DNA of 37,737 nt, taken from Tritrichomonas foetus (taxonomy: Eukaryota; Parabasalia; Tritrichomonadida; Tritrichomonadidae). Of this stretch, positions 1 through 9,459 are shown in pieces (position 1 is the stretch's first letter; the number at the start of each line of letters is the position of its first letter). The translations under genes and the position numbers were made by a program. The notes under the pieces are model-generated. The model made no database searches. It saw only the letters and a list, made by a program, of their open reading frames with translations, and was not told the DNA's origin. The DNA lies in the NCBI GenBank assembly GCA_001839685.1, contig MLAK01000551.1:4586-42322 (forward strand), written 5' to 3'.

Positions 1-543
1 GTTACAATTGAAGGTACTCTTCAAGATTGGGAACAAATTCAGGAAAAGTTAAAAGTTATTGAAAAGTATGATCTTGAATGGTGGGTTTCAAAACTTCATC
101 CAATTATTGAAGAAATCATCAATACAAAGAAAGGAAATGTTAATAAAGACTTTTGGCTTAATATGGTTCGATATAAAGATAGACGTGGATATAGTCCATC
201 ATATATTGATGGTTGGATTTGCTCATTGTATCCGTATGACATAACTGGTGAGAGAAACTCATTAAAACGAATATATTATCAACACAAAATTCCACCTGAA
301 GTTATTCATGTTCCTATGAAATTGGCAATTATCGATCCAGGGAAACCAGATGAAAAATATAATTGTGACATTTATAGTGGATTCTTTGGTTTAACACAAG
401 ATTCAAAAACATTTAACTTAAAACCAGAAATAGGATGGATCATGACTAAACAACCATTAAACGATAATGTCAATTCACAAAACGATTTTATCCAAGAAAA
501 AAGCAGAGAACAAATAATGAGGATAATCCAAGGTTTGAGCTAA
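1..543 (+). CDS. DUF4419 family protein, 3' part only
   Basis: The gene runs in from the left edge; frame 1 is open from base 1 to the TAA at 541-543, giving 180 residues. The text matches the C-terminal half of the DUF4419 family as I know it: an Asp-Leu-Glu-Trp-Trp segment at residues 24-28, a GxxPxYIxGWI-like segment ending near G71-W72 followed by a Tyr-Pro-Tyr, and a late FFGLTQ...LKPEIGW segment that resembles the family's closing strands. The biochemical role of DUF4419 is unknown to me and no catalytic residues can be named. The ATG at 163 is internal, because homology continues upstream of it. The stop codon sits in TAAA, as in several other genes here. The family call is fairly secure; the real start lies outside the window. 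Confidence 0.8.
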   Translation, partial: VTIEGTLQDWEQIQEKLKVIEKYDLEWWVSKLHPIIEEIINTKKGNVNKDFWLNMVRYKDRRGYSPSYIDGWICSLYPYDITGERNSLKRIYYQHKIPPEVIHVPMKLAIIDPGKPDEKYNCDIYSGFFGLTQDSKTFNLKPEIGWIMTKQPLNDNVNSQNDFIQEKSREQIMRIIQGLS

Positions 544-1456
544 ATTTTAATGATGAAAACTAATAAACAATTAAATATAAATTCCTAAATAATATTTATT
601 CCTTATTTTAAGTCTCACAAGGGCCAGTAGTTTTTAGCATAATTTAATGAATTATGCTACATTTCTTGCAGTGTCAACTGATGTAAAATTTCTCAGGTGT
701 AAATAGTTTTTTATGAGGTGTTTATCAATTTTGATGTGATTATGCGCATTTCCAATGTATTGTTAGTGAGGGTTGATCAGAATATTGGTATGGTTATCGA
801 GGAAGCAAACATGTAGTAAATCTTTGGAAGCGATTTCCCAAAGAATGATTTTCTCTATTTAACAAATGTTTTTCTTATGTGAATATCAAATGTTGTTCAT
901 CGAACATTTATACATAGAAATATCACATCACCTGATGAAAATAATTATTTCCATCGATATTCTTCTTAATTCATCATAAAATAATATTGTTAATTGATGA
1001 ATTAAATAGTATTCATAACATTATCAATGTGTCATAAATCTTATTGACCATAATTATCGGTTTATTAAACAACTTGGTATAATAGATAATTAATTTGGTA
1101 TTGACTTTCCATAAATGCTGGGTGGTGACATGTATTAATTAATTGATGAGGAATTGATCAGTCTTGAGAATCATTTATTAATTCCTCATGAAGTTAATAA
1201 GTAATCTGTTAACCATATGATGTGGTTTCATGTCACATATCATATTATCTTATAAAAACCGTCTTAACTTTTTGATAACTTATTTAGTCACTCCATAAAA
1301 AAACGAAATACAATTATTTAAATTACTCATAAAATAATATTTAAATAAACATTTTCATTTCTTCACTAATAACCATCAAAACCAACAATCTGCAAATTCT
1401 AATCGCCAAAAACATACAATTATAGATATCCACGCGCCGAAACAAAATAAAAAAGG
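544..1456. other. Intergenic, no supported gene
   Basis: Very AT-rich DNA between the DUF4419 gene and the convergent Rab gene. Short stretches read like protein (for example around 770-830 and 890-960), but in-frame stops interrupt all of them and I could not assign a family. I see no RNA gene, long repeat or obvious regulatory element. Confidence 0.5.
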
Positions 1457-2047
1457 TCAGCATGAACATTTTTCTTTCCTTTCAGGAGGGAAGCTTCCCT
1501 TCTTCCTCTGCGACGGACTATTCGTGGAAATATTTGCTGCAATATCTGTAAAAATTTCCGTGATATTTTCGCCGGAGAGCGCAGAGGTTTCCATAAAGAT
1601 CTGGATGCAGTGTTTATCGGCGTAGCTGCTTCCGTTTGTCGTTGATACTGCGCGAAGATTTGCGAGGTCGGATTTATTTCCTGCAAGTGCGATCACAAGA
1701 TTGGTAGGACCTTTTTCGATAAGGTCGTGGAACCAATATTCGACTTCCTCGAACGATTGCTGGGACGTGATATCGTATACGATAATGGCGGCGTCTGCGT
1801 CATGGAAATACATCGGGGCAAGGCTCCTGAAGCGTTCGTGTCCACCTGTGTCCCAGATCTGCATTTTGACGTAAGTGTCGCCGACTTGGATGGTTTTTGT
1901 TTTAAATCCAGATCCGATCGTCGTAACGGTCTCCGCAGTATAGGAGTCCCGCATTAGCCTGTTGAGAATTGATGTTTTGCCGACTGTTGAAGAACCAAGG
2001 AGAACAACCTTCCTCTCAACGAGCGTATCGCCTGAGGAGAGCTTCAT
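1457..2047 (-). CDS. Rab-family small GTPase with His at the catalytic Gln position
   Basis: A 196-residue Ras-superfamily GTPase of the Rab type, expected to cycle on membranes and direct vesicle traffic. Visible motifs: P-loop GSSTVGKT at residues 18-25, switch I Thr-Ile-Gly near 43-45, switch II WDTGGHERF at 65-73, NKSD at 124-127, ETSA at 153-156, and a C-terminal Cys-Ser-Cys that fits double geranylgeranylation. Length is typical for a Rab. The TIG..F and WDTGG.ERFRSLAP text is closest to the Rab5/Rab21/Rab22-like group, but the subfamily is uncertain. H70 occupies the place of the Gln (Ras Q61) that positions the attacking water, so GTP hydrolysis may be slow; this is read directly from a CAC codon. 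The gene is richer in G+C than its flanks (30 of 60 bases at 1921-1980). It starts at the ATG complementary to 2045-2047; I see no clear initiator motif. Confidence 0.95.
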   Translation of the reverse strand: MKLSSGDTLVERKVVLLGSSTVGKTSILNRLMRDSYTAETVTTIGSGFKTKTIQVGDTYVKMQIWDTGGHERFRSLAPMYFHDADAAIIVYDITSQQSFEEVEYWFHDLIEKGPTNLVIALAGNKSDLANLRAVSTTNGSSYADKHCIQIFMETSALSGENITEIFTDIAANISTNSPSQRKKGSFPPERKEKCSC

Positions 2048-2871
2048 TTTTTTTTTTGAATGTCATCATTCATGTTTAAATTTTTAGGTGAATTTCAACG
2101 GTTATTTCTTGTCAGATTCTGCATGACATTGCAAAGGTGAAATTGATGTGTTAAAATTGAATGATAGAAATATTTTTTTGAATTTTTTTGTCAAAATTCA
2201 ATTTCAGTGATATTAAAAATCAATGATTTTATGCGAATCATGTAATATAAATGATTTTTTTTGTGGAACAACGAAAGACAAAAAACTCTGATTTTTGAAA
2301 ATCATTGAATTTTAAATAGTGTCGGTTCAATTTTTCAAAAGGTGAAATCCGATACACTCAGAATAAAGTTTTTTGAATCTATCAAACACAAATAACAACT
2401 TCATTGATTTCTGAGTTCAAACATGATATTAGACTCTCTTGTATGTGTAAATAACTTTAAAATATCATATATTAATGCAAATTCGCATATTAATGGAATA
2501 TAAAAATGTATTGCACGAGATATATATTTTTAAAAAATCGACCAAATTTGAAATAATATAAAAAGTGAAAACAACCAAATATAAATTCAATTACAAGACA
2601 ATTTTTTATTAACTAACATTCTATATTATACAGAGTTGAAAAATTGATTCATTTAATTTCGTCTCATCCAATTAAAGTACATGTAAACATATGTTTATGG
2701 AAATCAAATATGGACGCTGCTGATGTTTTATGGTCAACGGTGAAGTGAGAAATTTGAGGGGTAAAAATCAAATCCTGAGAATAACCATTTTCTTCTTTTG
2801 AAAGATACTTAAAAGACCAAAGTCGAATATCTTTTTCCAAATAACAATATTTTCATAAAGAAATAAGATTT
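2048..2871. other. Intergenic between two minus-strand genes
   Basis: AT-rich spacer that must hold the 3' end of the DH-PH-kelch gene and the promoter of the Rab gene. A T-run lies immediately upstream of the Rab start codon (A-run in the sense direction). I found no coding or RNA signal. Confidence 0.5.
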
Positions 2872-5800
2872 CTATTTATCGTTTTTTGTTGAGGTTTTCT
2901 TTTTATTTTTTGATGAAACTGGAGTCCACTTCTTTTTCTTGTTATGTGCTTTATTTGCTGTGATATTCGTAGATGGTTGTTTGAGGTTTGAATTTAAGCT
3001 TTTTTCGTTTGTAGGATGAATATTATCTGATGAAGATTTGGATTCATATAAAACCATTGGTGTGTCGTCACTCAAATTGGTATGAATATTATCTTTCATA
3101 ATGACATTCTTAAATGATGCCGTACTTCTTGTTAACTTGAAAAAGGCTGAAGCTCGAATATTAGAAGTAAGTTTGAGATTTGATGGTGAAGCCGATAGCT
3201 GTTTCTTCAATGCGTTGGGTTTCCATTTTTTCTTAGGTTTTATTTCTTCTTTATGGTCTTCTGCGTATTTCATTTGCTGGAGTTTCTTTGGTAGTATAAC
3301 CTCCTTTTCCTGCTGTTCTTCAATAAGTTGGTTTTGATGACTTTGATGATTTTGTAAATTTTGGAGAATTAGTTTATCAGTATCCAAATCATGCGATTTT
3401 TTCTTTTGGTCATTTTTCCCTCTTGGATCAATTTTTGTCATTCGTCTTGGATATTTTGTTTTTAGTCTTTGTGGAATAATATAATTATCATAACTACTGT
3501 TTGAACTATCATCTGAATCATTTTTCATTTTTTCGCAATTGGATTTAATATTTCCGTTATTTTGGACATGATTTTCAATTAAAATAGCATTTTGTAATTC
3601 ATCATTGAGTTGAACAATCATGTTTGGAGGAACAGATTGTCTCATCTTCTTTCTTTCAACTATAATTTGAACAGGAACATGAATATCACTTGTCTTAATG
3701 GGCTCCTGAGAAACAGCTGTTATTTTCTTATCGGTTTCGTTCACAAAATCATTTCCATTTTCATTTCTATTTTCACTTTGATTCAAAATTTTATCAGAAA
3801 TGTGATTTTCATTTTCATTATTCACATTTTCATTAATATTGGAATTAAATGGCGACTCTTCCAAAGGGTCAACATTATCATTATTTTCATGATTACTATC
3901 ATTAGTTTCTTCATTGTTATTTTCAATCGAGGAACTTTCGTTATCGGCTGGTTTTTCTTTAATATTTGCTATAGTAACAACTTTTACATCATTCAATTGA
4001 GAAAATGTTAAAGGAGAAAGACTCATTGGTCTTTTTTCTTTGCCAAAAACTTGAGTTCTTGCTGCTGGATTGGCAAGTGGTATGTTTGCAAATCGTTCTG
4101 AGCTTCGATAAAGTAAAGCATTTTGACCAGAGTTTTTTGTTGGTAAAAAAGTAATTTTCCGTGGCTTTACAACAACCTTTGGAATAAAGGTTGTTCGATT
4201 CGTCAAAGCAGAAAAGTTTTTCTTAGTTTCAGTGTACATTTCCCAATCAGTTACAGAAAATAAATAATTATTTTGTTGTTCCTTTTTCGTTTTGTTTACA
4301 TCATCAAGCCAGGTTTGACTAATTTGGACAGTATAAACATTACTTAAAGGATCTTTATCTTCAATTCCACCATATATTACAAGTGAATCATTAAAAATAC
4401 CACCATTTGCACTTCTTAATGAGATAGGTACATTTCCTGCATCAATTACTTTATTTACAGTCAATGTTTGTAAATTAATAGAAAATGATGGTGCTGTTGG
4501 ATTTGATGTTTTTCCACAAATTATGATCATTTCATTTCCAAAAACAAAAGCCATGTGCTTTTTACGTGCAAGAAATTCATTTCTATTTTTAGTAGTTGAA
4601 TTATTATTTAATGATTTTTGTGCAAAAATTAATTTTTCTTTTGTCCAAGTTTGTGATTCAAATTCAAAAGACCATAAATCATTCAGCAAACTTTTTTCAC
4701 CTTTCCCACCAAAAATATACATTTTATTCTGATAAACAATCGCTGAATGATTACATCTTGGTGGTGGTATTTCACATTTTAAGTTAGAAACATTGTATTC
4801 CGTAAACTTTTGATTTATTGTATCAATTTCATAAACAGATGAAGATAAAACTTTATTTTCTCCTTTTCCACCAAAAATATACAAATTAGCACCATGTACA
4901 ACACAAGTATGACCAACCAAATTCACTTTATTACGTGGAAAACATGTTACCCATGACCCATTTAAAATACAAATCTTTTTTATTTCACTAAAGAATTGCT
5001 TTGTATTATTTTCAATATAATAACCACCAATTAAATACAGTGATCCATTTAAATATGTCATTGTGTGACCATATCGACCGTTATATCCACTTTCAGTTGT
5101 TGTCATTTTAGATACAAATGCATTACTTCTTGCAAGTAAATCTCGATCGTATGTTCTAAAAACTGAAGAAATTTTTCTTTGTTGACCTTCAACACCACCA
5201 TAAAATACAATTAAGTCTTTTCCTGGTACTGAGGACATTTTACACATTGATGGAATCATTTCTGAAACAGCATCAAGTGACCAAATTAAAAATCTATGAT
5301 TTCCTATTTGTTTTAATTGATCATTTCGTTGTATCATTAAACAAGTCATAAAATCATTGTATTCATCACAACTTGTAAATGTTAATTTTACTTGTTGATA
5401 CCCATTTTCTTTACTTGTTGTTAAAAACATCAAACTACAAAAATCTCCAAGTATTGGGACATAGTGGAACGTTGTTACTTTTGTTTTATATAATAATGAT
5501 GTATTTTTTCCTTTTTCTTTGATAATCATGATTAAATCATTACATAGATATAAAATAGCAGGTTGTTCTTTTTTTAATACTTCGATTTTAATTATATAAC
5601 TTTTAACAATTCTTCGATAGGCATCAACAATTGTAATATTTTGTTTCTTAAGTTTTTCTTGAAGTTGATAAAGTAGTGTTTGTTGTTTTGCACGTTCAGA
5701 TTGTGATTCAGCATTTTTAGTAAGTTCTTCAACCATTTCCATTGCATATTGAATCCTAAAATAATCAGGATGATTTGTTGGTGTATATTTACATAATTCT

Positions 5801-6906
5801 CTCATAAAAAGCATATATCGAGGCATTCTCTGAACAGGTGTAATTAAATAGCTCATTATATCTCTACCATCAAGTCTCTCTTGTAATTCAGCTAAAGCAG
5901 CTGAAAATTGACGAGTTTGCTTTTTTAAATTAATGATGTCTTGAATTCTTGAAAAAGATGCGATATAATGCAACGAAACTCTTAAAACATCAATAAATTG
6001 AAGAAAAACACTACCAATTAGAGTCGAATAACCATTATTACATGATTTCAAAGCTGCATAAAATTCATTATGACTTTTAATAATTGAATTTATATCTTTA
6101 AAAACAAATTCATGCTCTTCTTTTAAAAGTAATTTTTTATTTTTCATTGTTGGCTCCCAGTAGTTTTGTATTTGTTTTAAATCATCTAAATAGGCGTTTT
6201 CTGTTTCTATAATTTCATTAACGATATTTGCCCTTTGTTTAATTCGCTTGTAACCGCTTTCGTTTAAAATGATATCCATTTTGAGACGAGGAAAATCTAA
6301 GCATTCAACGATAGATTCAAAATCTGTACATTCAATTCCATCTATATAAAATTTAGAAATTTCAAAGTCAATTTTTGATGAATTCAGAAACTTGGATATT
6401 ATTTGATTCACTGTTGTATTTTCACAATCATCTACATTAATTTCTACACACATTATTGGAATACTAACATTTTTATAAACGTTTGTGAATTTTTTTTTCG
6501 CATCTTCGGATTTTTCAAAAAATTGTGTTTTTGAAGAATTATCATTCTTTTTTGAATCAGAACCGTTTGAATTAATGCTATCGTTTGAATTACTATCGCT
6601 GTTTAAAACGTTGATGTCAATAAATAGGAAAAAAGTGTCGGGATTGATATAGGATGATTGCAGGAGGAAACAATCCGGGAGATCATAAGCTCCAACTTTG
6701 TGTGTAGATGCGAGTTGAGGACAGGCGCTAAACGGAGTTTCGTCAGGAGATAAGCAAACCATGAAATATGATGTTCGAAGCCAAAGATTGGACGCATCAA
6801 GCCGAAATTTTTTCTGAATCGAAGCTGTAGTTTCGTTAATGATATCATCTACTGAAACGCATAGGTTTGGTCCTGAATCGTTCGCGAGACAAACAAAGCG
6901 GCTCAT
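2872..6906 (-). CDS. DH-PH-kelch protein, putative Rho/Rac guanine nucleotide exchange factor
   Basis: A 1344-residue multidomain protein. Residues about 1-215 have no named domain. A Dbl-homology (RhoGEF) domain spans about 222-405: it opens with a NEIIETENAYLDDL helix and contains the signature TPVQR at 356-360, followed by MPRYMLFMREL. A PH-like region follows to about 535. A kelch propeller covers about 565-890, with repeated Gly-Gly doublets after hydrophobic strands (IFGG, LIGG, IYGG). The last 400 or so residues are Asn/Glu/Lys-rich and probably disordered. By family knowledge it should load GTP onto a Rho/Rac-type GTPase, with kelch as a protein- or actin-binding platform. The larger paralogue at 31120-37170 has the same order of domains. 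I start at the ATG complementary to 6904-6906; the open frame extends only one TTG codon further. TAAA directly precedes the TAG stop. Confidence 0.88.
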   Translation of the reverse strand: MSRFVCLANDSGPNLCVSVDDIINETTASIQKKFRLDASNLWLRTSYFMVCLSPDETPFSACPQLASTHKVGAYDLPDCFLLQSSYINPDTFFLFIDINVLNSDSNSNDSINSNGSDSKKNDNSSKTQFFEKSEDAKKKFTNVYKNVSIPIMCVEINVDDCENTTVNQIISKFLNSSKIDFEISKFYIDGIECTDFESIVECLDFPRLKMDIILNESGYKRIKQRANIVNEIIETENAYLDDLKQIQNYWEPTMKNKKLLLKEEHEFVFKDINSIIKSHNEFYAALKSCNNGYSTLIGSVFLQFIDVLRVSLHYIASFSRIQDIINLKKQTRQFSAALAELQERLDGRDIMSYLITPVQRMPRYMLFMRELCKYTPTNHPDYFRIQYAMEMVEELTKNAESQSERAKQQTLLYQLQEKLKKQNITIVDAYRRIVKSYIIKIEVLKKEQPAILYLCNDLIMIIKEKGKNTSLLYKTKVTTFHYVPILGDFCSLMFLTTSKENGYQQVKLTFTSCDEYNDFMTCLMIQRNDQLKQIGNHRFLIWSLDAVSEMIPSMCKMSSVPGKDLIVFYGGVEGQQRKISSVFRTYDRDLLARSNAFVSKMTTTESGYNGRYGHTMTYLNGSLYLIGGYYIENNTKQFFSEIKKICILNGSWVTCFPRNKVNLVGHTCVVHGANLYIFGGKGENKVLSSSVYEIDTINQKFTEYNVSNLKCEIPPPRCNHSAIVYQNKMYIFGGKGEKSLLNDLWSFEFESQTWTKEKLIFAQKSLNNNSTTKNRNEFLARKKHMAFVFGNEMIIICGKTSNPTAPSFSINLQTLTVNKVIDAGNVPISLRSANGGIFNDSLVIYGGIEDKDPLSNVYTVQISQTWLDDVNKTKKEQQNNYLFSVTDWEMYTETKKNFSALTNRTTFIPKVVVKPRKITFLPTKNSGQNALLYRSSERFANIPLANPAARTQVFGKEKRPMSLSPLTFSQLNDVKVVTIANIKEKPADNESSSIENNNEETNDSNHENNDNVDPLEESPFNSNINENVNNENENHISDKILNQSENRNENGNDFVNETDKKITAVSQEPIKTSDIHVPVQIIVERKKMRQSVPPNMIVQLNDELQNAILIENHVQNNGNIKSNCEKMKNDSDDSSNSSYDNYIIPQRLKTKYPRRMTKIDPRGKNDQKKKSHDLDTDKLILQNLQNHQSHQNQLIEEQQEKEVILPKKLQQMKYAEDHKEEIKPKKKWKPNALKKQLSASPSNLKLTSNIRASAFFKLTRSTASFKNVIMKDNIHTNLSDDTPMVLYESKSSSDNIHPTNEKSLNSNLKQPSTNITANKAHNKKKKWTPVSSKNKKKTSTKNDK

Positions 6907-6928
6907 CAAATATTTTTAGATTTTTTTC

Positions 6929-6934
6929 AAATGA
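6929..6934 (-). promoter_or_regulatory. Candidate initiator motif TCATTT
   Basis: On the minus strand TCATTT fits the trichomonad initiator consensus TCAYTW. Its A lies at 6932, 26 bases upstream of the ATG. That is slightly farther than the usual short trichomonad 5' leader, and the motif is frequent by chance in AT-rich DNA. Confidence 0.35.
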
Positions 6935-8603
6935 TGGATAATTTGTATCAATTATAATCGTTCTGTTTAACTTATTAAATAATTGATGTTCATCATTTCT
7001 CTCAAAGATTTTCAATAATGAAGTTTTCAAAATTTCCTTAATTATTTTATTATCTCTGAATTTTTAATAGAAAATGAATTCTATCCCACATTGGAATTAA
7101 GCAATTATACGATTAACATAAGAATTTATAACGAAATAATTATTGTCGATATAATGGATTTATATTAGAATTTTATAATATCATTAAACTTATGATTATT
7201 GCTTTTGGTCGAGAGGAAAACATTTTTAAGTATTTTATGAACTTTTGATTGAAAATAAAGTTAAATATATTGTAAACGTTTCAAAATATCTTTGAAGGGC
7301 ATAAAATTTTATGAATGATATTGAATTTTAAAGAATCGTTATATTGAAAAACACCAACGAATAAGAATTCTTGTTGTATAAATTTACTGACAGATTTTGG
7401 CGCTATTAATGAATATAATTAAAAAAAAAGTCAAAATTTGCCACCAAAATATTGAATAAGCATTGAAATTTTTATTATTCCAATATCTTCGTAAGAGACG
7501 TAAATATTTCTTGAAAAAGGAATATATGATTATTAAATACCATATATAATTCAAATAATTCCATATTTCGATTTCATTTTAGAATCGTAAGCTAAAATCG
7601 AATATAATTTTGAAAATTATGAAAAATCGAGAATATTATCTTCCCATTCATTTAATAAGAGGTATTAAATCCGAATAAGCCGATTCATCAGCTTCTGGAA
7701 AGGATTTTTACAATTTAAGGATAGAGTCGCACCGATCAAAAAACACTCAAAATTAATTGCTACAGTTTTTCTGTGAACATCAAAGGTCAAATGAAAAGTT
7801 AAATTAACGAAAAGTGTTCACGGTAGAATTGGTCGAACATTACTTTTCAATGATATTATTCAAAATAATCATTGAAAAATCTTTTTGAATGATGATTAAG
7901 ATTTTATATAATCTATTCAATTTATTTATCCAAATTACGGAATCCATTTTTTATATAAAAAATCGTATTTCATTTTTCAAAACTCGGTAATGGTGGCCTA
8001 TTAAATTACTTTAGGCTTAATAATTAGATTGATTATTATAAGATATCATATAACGAAAAATATGATATTTTATTGTTTGAAATGAATCTCTTTATCGTGA
8101 ACTTGTTACAAGTTTTTCATGATTTATTATACTCAAAAAGCATGAATATTTCGTTAAAATTGTGCTAATTAATGTTTTCTGATTTTTTTTTTAGAAAATC
8201 GAATAAAATCCATTAAATGGAGATTTATTTGAAAATTTGATATTCAATCATTATAAAAAATATATCATTTCGAAGTCAAGCCTCAAAAATGAATAATTAC
8301 AATCATTTTTCATTTTCGGAAAAAACTTAATTTTAGACTTGCCTTGTGAAATAATCATCTATAAATATGCTTGTAATATAAAATTCTTAAGTGAAATTGA
8401 TAAAAACGAAAATTTTCTCTAGTAATAATAATGTCCCCGAAAAATCGAAATGAAAACCAAATTAGTCTGGTCCAAACTACTTAAAACCATGAATAATTCA
8501 TATTTTCACAGTATCAAACGATTTTCGTGAAAATTGAAGTTCATCGCTATTGAAATAATTTGATGGACTGAAATAAACGAAACCTGGTTTCAATTTGTCA
8601 CTA

Positions 8604-8717
8604 ATGAGAGGAAGACTTACGCTTAAAGATGGAGTTACAGATAATCAGGTCGAAGGAATTCCAAAGAATGTCGAAGGAAACGAGTGGCAATATTTGTCAA
8701 TGAAAATAATAAATTGA
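8604..8717 (+). CDS. Possible small ORF, 37 residues
   Basis: A short ATG-to-TGA frame with balanced amino-acid composition (Gly, Asp, Val, Glu, Trp) in a region otherwise dominated by Ile, Lys, Asn and Phe codons. It is slightly G+C-richer than its flanks. TCACTA, a match to the trichomonad initiator consensus, ends immediately before the ATG. No family is recognised. It may be a micro-gene, a gene remnant or chance. Confidence 0.2.
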   Translation: MRGRLTLKDGVTDNQVEGIPKNVEGNEWQYLSMKIIN

Positions 8718-9442
8718 ATAAATTCTATCAATTTGAATTATCTATATAATTCTTATTGAATCGAATCGATCGATTTGATATAGAATCTTAAGAAAAAGTT
8801 ATTTACAATTGAAAACTTTTTTTACATTAGAATTTGAATTTGTAGCAAATTCGAACTTTTGTGAATAACAATTTATTAAAATAAAATTGAATGAAATCAC
8901 TTCAATGATCGCACTCAATCAAACCGAGATATTGGTGTTCTATGAAGGATCCTTTGAAGAAGCTATATCATATAGATTGAATCATTTGTAAATTCAGATA
9001 ATCATTTTGAAAACTGAATTAAAATCATTCAAAAAAAGGACAGAAAAATATCATCATCAGAAATTATTTGAGAGTCTGATGAAATTATTTGAAAGGAAAT
9101 ATTATATTATTCAATATCCATAATTATTGTCAATTTTTTTTTTCCTTTTTTGTTGAATCCCAACAGTTATAATTAAAAAACAGTTTACTAGAATGTCTTT
9201 TAGATATAACAACGTTAGGAAATATACAATTGTATCTCTGATTTCCCAAAAAGAATATAACATTTCAGCCTTCACCTTTTTTGAATGAAATTCACAACGA
9301 TTTAAATTTGTTGAATACAGTTGATCAATTTTCCTCAATATTCGGGAAATTTACATTCAAAATGAATTATTATTTCAGAAAGAAATTATGAGGAGCAGTA
9401 ACAAAAGCTAAGAAAATTATTGAAAAAGTTCATTCGAATTTC

Positions 9443-9457
9443 TCACTTCACTCATTT
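9443..9457 (+). promoter_or_regulatory. Clustered initiator motifs upstream of the surface-protein gene
   Basis: TCACTT starts at 9443 and TCATTT at 9452, both matching TCAYTW, with a near match (TCACTC) at 9448. They lie within 17 bases of the ATG at 9460, the spacing expected of trichomonad initiators with very short 5' leaders. They also support this ATG as the start. Confidence 0.5.
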
Positions 9458-9459
9458 TT

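Larger units (their letters stand above)
6907..9459. other. Long AT-rich intergenic region between divergent genes
   Basis: About 2.5 kb separating the minus-strand DH-PH-kelch gene from the plus-strand surface-protein gene, so both promoters must lie here. Composition is extreme (9 G+C in 60 at 7141-7200). The only stretch with coding-like texture is the small open frame at 8604-8717, listed separately. No tRNA-like arms, transposon ends or long repeats were recognised. Confidence 0.5.

Noticed and set aside
890..1000. Possible decayed protein-kinase HRD-like stretch after the DUF4419 gene
   Set aside because: Only a short HRN-like resemblance with many stops, and the spacing to the putative hinge segment is wrong for a kinase.
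2611..2626. ACTAAC-like string resembling a trichomonad intron branch/acceptor
   Set aside because: It is not followed by the CACAG expected, has no GTAYGT donor nearby, and lies outside any gene.
9111..9338. 75-residue minus-strand frame upstream of the surface-protein gene
   Set aside because: It starts at TTG, has AT-driven composition (Ile, Lys, Asn, Leu) and lies where the surface-gene promoter should be.
6907..9459. Search for tRNA, rRNA or snRNA genes and transposon ends in the large gaps
   Set aside because: No GGTTCRANYCC-type B box with a plausible acceptor stem, no long terminal inverted repeats and no transposase or polymerase fragments were recognised by eye.
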